Part shown: positions 1 through 5,170 of the stretch, piece by piece | Position numbering within the stretch: position 1 is the first letter of the stretch | Layout: every line of letters starts with the position of its first letter | Assembly: GCA_023392205.1 (NCBI GenBank) | Contig: JAEVZN010000367.1 | Location: 1-5,190 of the forward strand | Length of the DNA: 5,190 nucleotides | From: Pseudomonadota bacterium | Lineage (GTDB): Bacteria > Pseudomonadota > Alphaproteobacteria > Rhizobiales > Xanthobacteraceae | Direction of reading: 5' to 3' | The notes under the pieces: model-generated | Database searches by the model: none | Seen by the model: the letters and a program-made list of their open reading frames with translations, nothing else | What the model was told of the DNA's origin: nothing | Program-made: the position numbers and the translations under genes

Positions 1-57
1 ATCCTGATAGGCGCCAAAGTTCTTGGATATTTCAGCGGCGGTGACAGTCGAGGTCAT
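1..57 (-). CDS. Phd/YefM-family antitoxin, N-terminal part (runs off the left edge)
   Basis: The minus strand encodes MTSTVTAAEISKNFGAYQD before the window ends. The pattern T-x-A-E-x-x-K-N-F-G-x-Y-Q-D is the characteristic opening of Phd/YefM antitoxins, small proteins that bind DNA through this N-terminal fold and neutralise a partner toxin with their C-terminus. The ATG at 57-55 is well supported, with AAGGAG (complement of 64-69) six bases upstream. The toxin gene expected downstream lies outside the window, so intactness and toxin type cannot be judged. It is the leftmost of several minus-strand genes and has its own promoter-like region. The family call is based on 19 residues, but those residues are distinctive. 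Confidence 0.75.
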   Translation of the reverse strand, partial: MTSTVTAAEISKNFGAYQD

Positions 58-72
58 AGCGATCTCCTTTAT

Positions 73-106
73 TCCGTAAAATATGGATTTCCCGGAATTG
101 CCGCAA
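73..106 (-). promoter_or_regulatory. Candidate promoter and operator of the Phd-type antitoxin gene
   Basis: On the minus strand TTGCGG (106-101) and TATTTT (83-78) are separated by exactly 17 bases, a weak sigma-70-like pair. The -10 overlaps an imperfect 15-bp dyad at 73-87 (arms TCC-TA and TA-GGA around AAA). Phd-type antitoxins commonly repress their own operons at short palindromes overlapping the promoter, so this dyad is a reasonable operator candidate. The hexamers deviate from consensus and the assignment is inference. Confidence 0.35.
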
Positions 107-189
107 GATGCTGACCGGCCAGAAGCGGGCGCGACCAGTTCCGAGTCAAGCTCCCAAAGACGAGGAGACTTTTAAGCCCCTCTGCCGCC

Positions 190-601
190 TCAAAAATCCC
201 ACGGAGATGTGAGTTCGAGGCCCGTTGTCTAGAAGTCAGTCCGATTGCGAGTGGCCATCTACCACCGTTGACCCGCGCGATCGCTGCGATCATGCCGTCA
301 GGGGCGGACATCCCACGTCCTTGGCGAGCGGCAGCGCCCATGATTTCTCCATAGGCGAGTGCCGCTTCCTTGGTCAGGCCGAAAATCCGATCAGCAAATC
401 GTCGCCGCCAGTCCGAAAGCCCTGCTCCAGACCACCGGCGCGCTGATCCGGCCTTATCTTCTGGATGCCAAATGCGATCTCAGCGATCGTCACAGTCGGC
501 AGCGCGAGCTCGGCATCATATCGAACCAGCCACGCAAGGACCGCCTCGCTGGGAGCCTTCTTGAGGGTCTCGGACACAACATTTGTGTCGAGGAAAATCA
601 A
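190..601 (-). pseudogene. vapC: VapC-type PIN-domain toxin, degraded (two frameshifts and an amber codon)
   Basis: Three reading frames together spell a VapC/FitB-like PIN-domain ribonuclease of about 137 residues. The first frame (601 to about 421) opens with LIFLDTNVVSE, carrying the first conserved Asp, followed by TIAEIAFGIQKI. About one base is missing near 420-422, after which the second frame gives FGLTKEAALAYGEIMG and then SAPDGMIAAIARVNGG, containing the last catalytic Asp. A second frameshift near 256-262 leads to the C-terminal end ATRNRTDF, an in-frame TAG at 231-229, then TTGLEL and PWDF before TGA at 192-190. The initiator is TTG (601-599), probably a mutated ATG. It overlaps the stop of a tnpB fragment as TTGA. 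Intact VapC proteins cleave RNA, often initiator tRNA; this copy cannot make a full toxin. Only the last few codons of a partner antitoxin, if any, remain upstream. Confidence 0.85.
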
Positions 602-723
602 AGCTCGATGCCCTGATGCGGATCGGCGCCCGTGTCGCGCACCAGTGCCGCCAGGCCGTCCGGGCCTTTCCTGAAGTCGACCGGGCGCGTCGCCACATAG
701 ACCTTGGCTCCCGCTGGGATCAT
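598..723 (-). pseudogene. tnpB: IS66-family tnpB (OrfB), N-terminal fragment
   Basis: The 41-codon frame starts MIPAGAKVYVATRPVDFRKG and continues DGLAALVRDTGADP, the hallmark N-terminus of the IS66 accessory protein TnpB, normally about 115 residues. After GADP the sequence departs from the family, which would continue with an F-S/H-G-x-L-x-V-F segment. It ends HQGIEL-stop, which looks like the tail of the lost antitoxin gene preceding vapC. The ATG overlaps the tnpA stop as ATGA (723-720), the translational coupling usual in IS66 elements. The fragment is too short to function. Confidence 0.85.
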
Positions 724-1139
724 GCCGATCGCAACGCACGGATCGCCTCGACCAGAAGGCTTGACGACACATTGGCACCCACGCGGATGGTCGCATCGCC
801 GATGACGATCTCCAGGCGGCCCACGCGATCATCTTCGCCATGCGCCACCTCCACCGTCGCAAAGCTTTGCGCCTCCGCCAGCGGCCGTTCCGGCAACATA
901 GCAATGGCGCCTGAACGGATCGCCTTGCGCCGCCATGCAAACACCTGCTGCGGGCTCACGTCATGCGCACGGGCAACCGCCGAGACATTCGCGCCCGGCG
1001 TCATCGCCTCTTCCAGTATCCGAGCCTTGGCTTCGTCCGACCAGCGACGGCGAGGGACAGCAGGGCTGGCATCAAGACGGTCCGGCACCGCCTCGATGAC
1101 TGCAAACGTTCCGTGTCTGGACTTGGGTGCAGACTGCAA
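720..1139 (-). CDS. tnpA: IS66-family TnpA (OrfA), intact but in a dead element
   Basis: This 139-residue protein has a helix-turn-helix region at about residues 30-74: RRRWSDEAKARILEEAM, then VSAVARAHDVSP and QQVFAWRRKA. This is the IS3/IS66-type OrfA fold that binds IS ends. The C-terminal half contains RLEIVIGDATIRVGA and ends LVEAIRALRSA, as in IS66 OrfA proteins. I take the TTG at 1139-1137 as start because GGGAGG lies about five bases upstream; an internal start is possible. In IS66 elements TnpA works with TnpB and the transposase TnpC. TnpC is absent here and TnpB is truncated, so this gene is unlikely to support transposition alone. Confidence 0.88.
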   Translation of the reverse strand: MQSAPKSRHGTFAVIEAVPDRLDASPAVPRRRWSDEAKARILEEAMTPGANVSAVARAHDVSPQQVFAWRRKAIRSGAIAMLPERPLAEAQSFATVEVAHGEDDRVGRLEIVIGDATIRVGANVSSSLLVEAIRALRSA

Positions 1140-1196
1140 ACAAACCTCCCCCCGAGAATCATCACGAGAGTGTCGCTGCCTTCATCAACCCGGGAA

Positions 1197-1220
1197 ACAC
1201 GGGGTCAGCTTGGCGCTTAC
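1197..1220 (-). repeat. IS66 terminal inverted repeat
   Basis: Read on the minus strand the element begins GTAAGCGCCAAGCTGACCCC. IS66-family ends characteristically begin GTAAGCG, so the outer edge is placed at 1220. The same bases lie inside a flanking ORF that reads in from 1344, consistent with an insertion there. The inner limit of the repeat is a guess because the partner end is missing. Confidence 0.7.
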
Positions 1221-1344
1221 CCTCGAGCTGTTCGTAGGTGAGTTTATCCTCGGTGAGGAAGTCCAGGTCGCGTGTGCCACAGCCGGAGCCTGAGCCGATC
1301 TGCTCTGCGCCTTTGAGCATCTGCTGGACGACGGCAGTGATCAT
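1221..1344 (-). pseudogene. Unidentified ORF fragment interrupted by the IS66 insertion
   Basis: From ATG at 1344-1342 the frame reads MITAVVQQMLKGAEQIGS, then GSGCGTRDLDFLTEDKL and TYEQLEG, about 41 residues, before entering the IS66 end at 1220. It continues as an artefact through the IS end to 1162. The composition looks like real protein (amphipathic N-terminal helix, then an acidic segment), but I do not recognise the family. No good ribosome binding site precedes the ATG, and the open frame extends seven codons further upstream (to about 1365) before an in-frame TGA, so the N-terminus may also be missing. The remainder of the gene would have lain beyond the lost distal IS end. Confidence 0.4.
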
Positions 1345-1386
1345 GGCGTCGACGGCGCAATATATTCAGCAAGCCGGATATCGGGA

Positions 1387-1412
1387 GAAAAGCGGCCTGC
1401 ATCAGGGCCGCT
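1387..1412 (-). terminator. Rho-independent terminator of the acyltransferase gene
   Basis: On the minus strand AGCGGCC (1412-1406) and GGCCGCT (1397-1391) form a perfect 7-bp GC-rich stem with an eight-base loop, followed by a TTTT run and TCTCCC. It begins two bases after the acyltransferase stop codon, the expected place. On the plus strand the stem is not followed by a T-run, so it acts in one direction. Confidence 0.8.
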
Positions 1413-1414
1413 AT

Positions 1415-2515
1415 CTATTCTGCCTGCAGTCGAGCCAATTGTCGTCGGTGCAGTTCGCGGTCGCCCATGCGGACCATCGCCTTACCAACGGGTGTTTCGA
1501 AATAGCGCTCCGAGAAAATGGATAGCACTACGACAGTGAAGGCTGGCACGAGAAGGAAGGCGTAGAAGAGCTGGGATCCCGCAAGCGGGTCGATCCACCA
1601 GCGCCACACAATCGATAGCAGGATGCTCTCCACCACCGGATGGATCAGATAGATTCCGAGCGACACCCTTCCGAGGGGATGGAGATGCGCCAGATACGCA
1701 GTGCCCTCAGGACGATTGCGCTCCGAAATGGCCGCGAAATACATCGCCAGCGCAAGCAGCAGGACGATGATATAGCTTTCCATCCGGAAGCCCATGGCAA
1801 GCAGGGCGATGACGAACAAGATCCAGCCAGGTGCCTGACTCGACAGGCGCGAACGACTGCGAGCAGCCACTACCGCTACCAAGGCACCGAGCACAAAATC
1901 TGCAAAGGCACGATAAGCTCCCCAGGTGTTCGCCTCCAGCCAACTGTTGAACGGGATCAATCCGATAGTCACCCCGACTTCAAGCGCCAGGATCGTGACG
2001 AACGCGAGCGCGACCAGCCCGCCCGGCCCCGCCGCGCGGTAGACGATGACGACTGCTGGCAGCAGGAGATAGCAGAACCATTCCGAGGACAGCGACCAGG
2101 AAACGTAGTTGAAAGTCAGGTGGTCGGTGAGCCCCCAGGCTTGAATGAGGAGCAGGTTGGGTATCAGCGTCGACCACTCGTAGCGCTCAGGCGTGCCGGT
2201 GCTCACATAGCCAAGATCAACAGCAATGGCGACGAAGACGAAGAAGGCTAGGGTAAGGAAATAGAGCGGGAAGATGCGCGCGAAGCGGCGCAGAAGATAT
2301 TTTCCAAAACCTTGGTCGCCTTTAAGCAGCGATTCCCCGTAGCGCTCCATGATCAGGTAGCCCGAGATCATGAAGAACATTTCCATGAGAGGAAGGAAGC
2401 GATAGAGGAACACGCCAAGCTCGCCCGCTTCCGGCGGACCGAACCGCAGAAAGTGGTAGATCATGATAGCTATTGCAGCGAGCAACCGCCACGTCTCGAA
2501 AACGCGGTAGTGCAT
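1415..2515 (-). CDS. Acyltransferase family 3 (OafA/NodX-like) membrane protein
   Basis: This 366-residue protein is a typical Acyl_transf_3 integral membrane enzyme; members transfer acetyl or other acyl groups to sugars of exopolysaccharide, O-antigen or Nod factors. Arg10 and His21 form the R-x10-H signature in the first membrane helix. FMISGYLI (48-55), RRFARIFPLYF (76-86) and SWSLSSEW (139-146, with Glu145) are further family motifs. About ten hydrophobic segments span its length, with LGIYLIHPVV near the C-terminus and a short basic cytoplasmic tail. There is no extra SGNH domain, so it is the short form. A purine-rich GGGGAGAGGGG lies five bases before the ATG. It stands alone between a gene fragment and its own terminator, without sugar-biosynthesis neighbours, so the acceptor is unknown. 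The frame is uninterrupted and the gene looks functional. Confidence 0.92.
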   Translation of the reverse strand: MHYRVFETWRLLAAIAIMIYHFLRFGPPEAGELGVFLYRFLPLMEMFFMISGYLIMERYGESLLKGDQGFGKYLLRRFARIFPLYFLTLAFFVFVAIAVDLGYVSTGTPERYEWSTLIPNLLLIQAWGLTDHLTFNYVSWSLSSEWFCYLLLPAVVIVYRAAGPGGLVALAFVTILALEVGVTIGLIPFNSWLEANTWGAYRAFADFVLGALVAVVAARSRSRLSSQAPGWILFVIALLAMGFRMESYIIVLLLALAMYFAAISERNRPEGTAYLAHLHPLGRVSLGIYLIHPVVESILLSIVWRWWIDPLAGSQLFYAFLLVPAFTVVVLSIFSERYFETPVGKAMVRMGDRELHRRQLARLQAE

Positions 2516-2566
2516 TGCACCCCTCTCCCCTACGGCAGAAAATATCCGTCATGTAAGAGAGGATGT

Positions 2567-2923
2567 CTAAGTATAAGTGGCATTATAATTAATATCCCGA
2601 CATGATGGCCTTCTGGTCCGGGTATGCGGTAATTCGAACACTTCTTCACCGACGACAAATGTCGGGCTGCCGAAAATGCCAAGCGACCTCTCCTCCGCAG
2701 GCTCCTGCGCAAGCACTTCGGCGATACGGTCGTAACGGGCTGTTTCGAAGACGCGAACCGGATCCTGCCTGATCTCTGTGAGAGACCCCGAAAGGTTCGG
2801 GTCTTCATCGGCGGGCTGACCCAACTCGAACCAGTGCCGATAAGTGGCGCGCGTGTAGTATTCTAGGGGATGGCGCGCGTGCACGCGATCCGCCAAGTTT
2901 GTATTTATTACGCCTGTTGGCAC
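2567..2923 (-). pseudogene. DsbA-like/HCCA-isomerase-family protein, C-terminal remnant
   Basis: The frame contains YYTRATYRHWFELGQ, DEDPNLSGSLTEI, then RSLGIFGSPTFVVGEEVF. The last motif is the cis-Pro segment of thioredoxin-fold proteins of the DsbA/2-hydroxychromene-2-carboxylate isomerase family. In these proteins it is normally followed by W-G-x-D-R-L-E and a final helix. Here the match stops at 2636 and the remaining codons are unrelated. The N-terminal active-site half (about 120 residues) is missing, and the GTG at 2923 only opens a residual frame. Family members act on glutathione-linked substrates in aromatic degradation or as thiol oxidoreductases. The piece lies back to back with the luxR-like gene and upstream of the acyltransferase, and is almost certainly non-functional. 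Confidence 0.7.
2582..2587 (-). promoter_or_regulatory. Candidate -10 element for the acyltransferase gene
   Basis: A perfect TATAAT lies on the minus strand in an AT-rich patch about 67 bases upstream of the acyltransferase ATG. No convincing -35 hexamer is visible 16-18 bases upstream, so either an activator is needed or the match is chance. The AT-rich patch contrasts with the GC-rich surroundings. Confidence 0.3.
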
Positions 2924-2998
2924 TCAAGCGAAACATCGTTTAAATTGTGAATAGTTTGTCGGTACTGATTTTGGGGTGATGTGTTGGGGAGTTCTGCG

Positions 2999-3770
2999 AT
3001 GTTCTCCAATGAAAAGACAAGACTTCTCAACCCCTTGGACTGGGCCGAAGTCGCTCTCAGCACGCCGGATGAACGCCAGTTGGAGGCATGGTTGGAATAC
3101 AGAAGCGACGCGCTCGGGTTCGAGACCATGTCGCTCAGCCTGGGTCTTTCGCGCAGAAATCCCGCCATACCGGCCAGGGACCAGATTTTCGGTTCGCTGG
3201 TTTCGCCTGCGTGGCACGACTACTACTACCGCAACAGCCATTTAATGCGGCACGACCCGATGGCGAAGTATCTCTTCTCGGATGAAACACCGGCGACGTT
3301 CCGAGCCGATACCCCGCCGCCGATTTCGATCAGCACGCCCGAGGAGTGGAAGTTCCTCCAACACGTGATCGATTTCGGCATGTGGGGCACTCTGGCGTTT
3401 TTCCTTCTTCGGCAGGGTAAACGGCACTGTCAGCATATTCGTCGCGGCAACCTCCTTCGACAACGCCGAATTCGTCCATACCAGCGAAAAGCATGTCAGC
3501 CAGCTTCAACTGGCCGCCGAGTATTTCGTGGAAGGCATACATCTCCGAAAGCACGGCCCGGGCGACCTGAACGGCTCCCTGTCGCCGCGCGAACGCGAAT
3601 GCCTGCTCTGGGCCTCGGTCGGCAAGACCACCAAGGAAATCGCCGACCGGCTTTCGCTCACCGACTACACCGTCGATTCCTATATCGCCGCCGCCAAGCG
3701 CAAGTTCGGATGCACGACACGCACCCAGGCTTGCATGCGCGCGATCCTTCTCGAACAGATCGCTCCCTGA
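2999..3770 (+). pseudogene. LuxR-type quorum-sensing regulator, frameshifted between its two domains
   Basis: With one extra base near 3398-3407 skipped, the gene encodes about 256 residues, the normal LuxR/TraR length. The N-terminal autoinducer-binding domain (to about residue 165) has Trp72, Tyr76 and Asp86-Pro87, matching the conserved W57, Y61, D70 and P71 of TraR; the W85 position appears to be Phe101. The second frame continues GRVNGTVSIFVAATSF and then the GerE helix-turn-helix, SLSPRERECLLWASVGKTT followed by KEIADRLSLTDYTVDSYIAAA. Start at ATG 2999 is preferred because GGGGAG lies seven bases upstream; GTG 2981 is the alternative. Read straight through, translation keeps only the first 135 residues and then adds about 125 unrelated, very basic residues to a stop at 3781. 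No luxI-type synthase is nearby, so it was a solo regulator. Confidence 0.88.
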
Positions 3771-3790
3771 AGCCGATGTGACCCGGACAG

Positions 3791-3818
3791 GGCAATACCC
3801 GGATATTCGGGCGTTGCC
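3791..3818. repeat. 28-bp imperfect dyad between the luxR-like gene and the unknown gene
   Basis: GGCAATACCCG and CGGGCGTTGCC face each other around GATATT: an 11-bp stem with one mismatch and one wobble. It begins 20 bases after the luxR-like stop. No T-run follows on either strand, so it is a poor intrinsic terminator. It could be a factor-assisted terminator, an mRNA-stabilising hairpin or a regulator binding site. It does not match the lux or tra box patterns that I know. Confidence 0.55.
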
Positions 3819-3939
3819 GCTCCGCCGGATAGGATGATGCTGTTCGGCAGCAAGCCGTGGCGCGTCGGGCGGTTCTTTCCCGCCAACGGTCGAAGCCGCG
3901 GTGAACGGGTTCGCGAACCGGCGTTCAGGAGCAGGATAA

Positions 3940-4545
3940 ATGATCGGAATGTTGTCGCCCCATCCCCGGAAACTGAAGGAAGTGCTGGCGATGCAACGGA
4001 TACCGGCTTCGCTCGCGGATTGTCTGGCCAAGGTGGAAAGCAGCGCGATACGCAAGAGCAGCGAGAACTGGGTGGTGATGTGGTGGGACGAGGGACACGC
4101 TGTCAGCGTCGACGGCGGCATGACGACGGCCTATCGCGGCATCGACACCCAAGGCCGGCTGATGTGGCTCGTCCGGCACCGCGAGAAACGCCACGGCTAC
4201 CACTCGCTGGCAGAAGGCGCCCACGCCGCGCTCGAGGAGGCGGAAGCGGCCTGGGAAGCGCGCCGGGCCGTGCGTGCCGAGTGGTATATCGTCGAGAAAG
4301 TCGCCTCCGATCTTCTGACGGGCCGCCGGCGCTTCGACGTCACGCTCGAGGATGCGCACAATTCGCCGTTGTGCTCGATCGGCATCGAGTCGTTCCTGAA
4401 ACGGTTGCGCATGCCAGGACGAACCCGGATGTCCGGACGCATGGCAGCTCTCCTTATGAAAATAGAACCCCAGATGGGTTACGTCATCCACCAGGCCTAT
4501 CTTCGCACCGAGGGCCGACGTGGGATCGTTGCCCCGCTCTATTGA
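3940..4545 (+). CDS. Uncharacterised 201-residue protein downstream of the luxR-like gene
   Basis: The frame is intact, with AGGAG eight bases before the ATG. I do not recognise the family. Residues 43-60 (NWVVMWWDEGHAVSVDGG) have a beta-hairpin-like, tryptophan-rich pattern. Residues 90-126 form a long Ala/Glu/Arg-rich helix (LAEGAHAALEEAEAAWEARR, then a second stretch). RRRFDVTLEDAHNSPLCSIG (129-148) contains the only cysteine in the second half; the other, Cys28, lies near the N-terminus. The C-terminal third is basic. There is no signal peptide or membrane segment, so it is probably cytoplasmic. It lies 169 bases after the luxR-like gene on the same strand and may be its target or co-transcribed. 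Its stop codon falls within the edge of a dehydrogenase fragment, so the last residues may not be native. Confidence 0.75.
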   Translation: MIGMLSPHPRKLKEVLAMQRIPASLADCLAKVESSAIRKSSENWVVMWWDEGHAVSVDGGMTTAYRGIDTQGRLMWLVRHREKRHGYHSLAEGAHAALEEAEAAWEARRAVRAEWYIVEKVASDLLTGRRRFDVTLEDAHNSPLCSIGIESFLKRLRMPGRTRMSGRMAALLMKIEPQMGYVIHQAYLRTEGRRGIVAPLY

Positions 4546-4720
4546 GACCTCTGTCTTTCAGCTTCTTTACCTCATCGCGCAGCGTGTCTTCGCTTCGCGC
4601 CACAAGGATCACATTGGCACCTCGTTCTGCGGCCTCTTGCGCAGTCGTCAGTCCGATGCCCGAACTGGCACCGGTGATCACGATTGTCTGTTCGGAAAGC
4701 GGCTTCAGGTGAATGTGCAT
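4541..4720 (-). pseudogene. Short-chain dehydrogenase/reductase, N-terminal fragment
   Basis: Sixty codons encode MHIHLKPLSEQTIVITGASS and continue GIGLTTAQEAAERGANVILVARSEDTLRDEV. This is the first beta-alpha-beta unit of the SDR Rossmann fold, with the nucleotide-binding TGASSGIG motif and a VARSE segment typical of NADP preference. Homology runs to about RGLN (4541), where the catalytic half with the YxxxK motif should follow; instead the frame enters unrelated sequence and stops at 4484. The start is well supported by AAGGAG (complement of 4726-4731) five bases before the ATG. The break coincides with the 3' end of the plus-strand unknown gene, so the two were joined by a rearrangement. 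The fragment cannot be an active enzyme. Confidence 0.82.
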
Positions 4721-4731
4721 TGCAACTCCTT

Positions 4732-4985
4732 ACGGATGCGATTGAACATTCATTCCCCAACCATCCCATAAGGCGTTCGTTCCAGCCGCCCTAGGCATCA
4801 CGATGCGCTCGCCGGCAGCTGGGAAGCAGTCAGGAAGCGCCACGCTGAAAATCTTGCTGCCCGGCTAGCGTCTCGCGGTGCAGACGCTTCCTGACGCGTT
4901 CCTGGCGTTTCAGTCCAGCCGGCCGTATAGGCTTCGACACCCAATTCGGAATCACGACCGCGCCAGCTACTCAACCCTTTCGGCA
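4732..4985. other. Stretch with no recognisable gene
   Basis: No frame on either strand gives a protein I recognise. The open frames here, including a minus-strand one of 94 codons, lack a convincing start and look compositionally random. The left part should hold the promoter of the truncated dehydrogenase gene, but I see no clear hexamers. A perfect hairpin at 4867-4888 is listed separately. Confidence 0.5.
4867..4888. repeat. Perfect 7-bp hairpin
   Basis: AGCGTCT and AGACGCT flank an eight-base loop (CGCGGTGC). No T-run follows on either strand, so it is not an obvious terminator. It may be a relic of a mobile-element end or chance in GC-rich DNA. A second perfect dyad, GGGCTC (4987-4992) with GAGCCC (5004-5009), lies about 100 bases to the right. 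Confidence 0.4.
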
Positions 4986-5118
4986 CGGGCTCTAAGACAA
5001 CCCGAGCCCAAGAGGTCGCCCGCATGGTCAAGCGCGCCGCTGGCCGCTGGCGTGCGCGGTTCAATCTTTCGATGTGGGGCAAAATTTTTCGCCGGGCATT
5101 CGCTGCGGGCCGCCTCGC
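4985..5118 (+). pseudogene. Probable tyrosine recombinase (integrase) C-terminal remnant, frameshifted
   Basis: One plus-strand frame reads QEVARMVKRAAG (5012-5047), a helix commonly found just before the box II motif of tyrosine recombinases. A different frame then reads KFFAGHSLRAA (5082-5114), matching the GHSLRAG form of the conserved H-x-x-R motif that helps activate the scissile phosphate. The two pieces are in order and about 16 codons apart, slightly more than usual, and no single frame carries both. The catalytic tyrosine region that should follow is absent, with stops soon after. The call rests on two short motifs and is tentative. Confidence 0.42.
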
Positions 5119-5132
5119 GTTAACAGTTTCAT

Positions 5133-5170
5133 TGCTTCTGGCGTAATTGTGGCATATACAAGTATATACA
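5133..5170 (+). promoter_or_regulatory. Candidate promoter with a perfect ATATAC/GTATAT dyad
   Basis: ATATAC (5154-5159) and GTATAT (5162-5167) form a perfect 14-bp palindrome around AA. It overlaps a possible TATACA -10 (5155-5160), placed 16 bases after TTGCTT (5133-5138). TATAC-type palindromes over a promoter are common operators of toxin-antitoxin operons such as those with AbrB-type VapB antitoxins. GAGGAG at 5176-5181 follows, so a plus-strand gene probably begins just past the right edge. What it encodes cannot be seen. Confidence 0.45.

Larger units (their letters stand above)
619..1220 (-). mobile_element. Truncated IS66-family insertion sequence (left end, tnpA, start of tnpB)
   Basis: The element keeps one terminal inverted repeat (ending at 1220), the whole of tnpA and about 35 codons of tnpB. 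The rest of tnpB, all of tnpC (the DDE transposase) and the distal inverted repeat are gone, where a full IS66 element is usually about 2.5 kb. The inner boundary at about 605-620 is joined to the end of a lost antitoxin gene and then vapC, so it is a deletion or recombination junction rather than a natural IS end. No target-site duplication can be scored with one end missing. Confidence 0.82.

Noticed and set aside
69..341. 90-codon minus-strand frame as a separate gene
   Set aside because: Its first part (SAPDGMIAAIARVNGG) is the C-terminal half of the vapC pseudogene and the rest is out of frame read-through into non-coding DNA.
583..1293. 236-codon plus-strand open frame
   Set aside because: It runs antisense to tnpB and tnpA, has no family features and reflects high GC content; the minus strand has clear IS66 proteins.
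1640..2251. 203-codon plus-strand open frame, rich in Asp, Gln and Arg
   Set aside because: It is antisense to the acyltransferase membrane helices, which explains its extreme hydrophilic composition; the opposite strand is convincingly coding.
3330..4121. 263-codon minus-strand open frame
   Set aside because: It is antisense to the LuxR helix-turn-helix and the start of the unknown gene, and has no recognisable domain.
3925..4491. 188-codon minus-strand open frame opposite the unknown gene
   Set aside because: It has no ribosome binding site comparable to AGGAG at 3927-3931 on the plus strand, and its composition looks like an antisense shadow.
3940..4545. Unknown gene as a LuxI-type autoinducer synthase, suggested by the luxR neighbour
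   Set aside because: The conserved N-terminal R-x-x-x-F-x-x-R and following D/E residues of LuxI proteins are not present.
4867..5009. tRNA gene or CRISPR repeats suggested by the nearby hairpins
   Set aside because: No cloverleaf or T-loop consensus and no repeated unit could be found; the hairpins are isolated.
4798..5082. 94-codon minus-strand open frame
   Set aside because: No recognisable motif and no ribosome binding site, and it overlaps the probable integrase remnant on the other strand.
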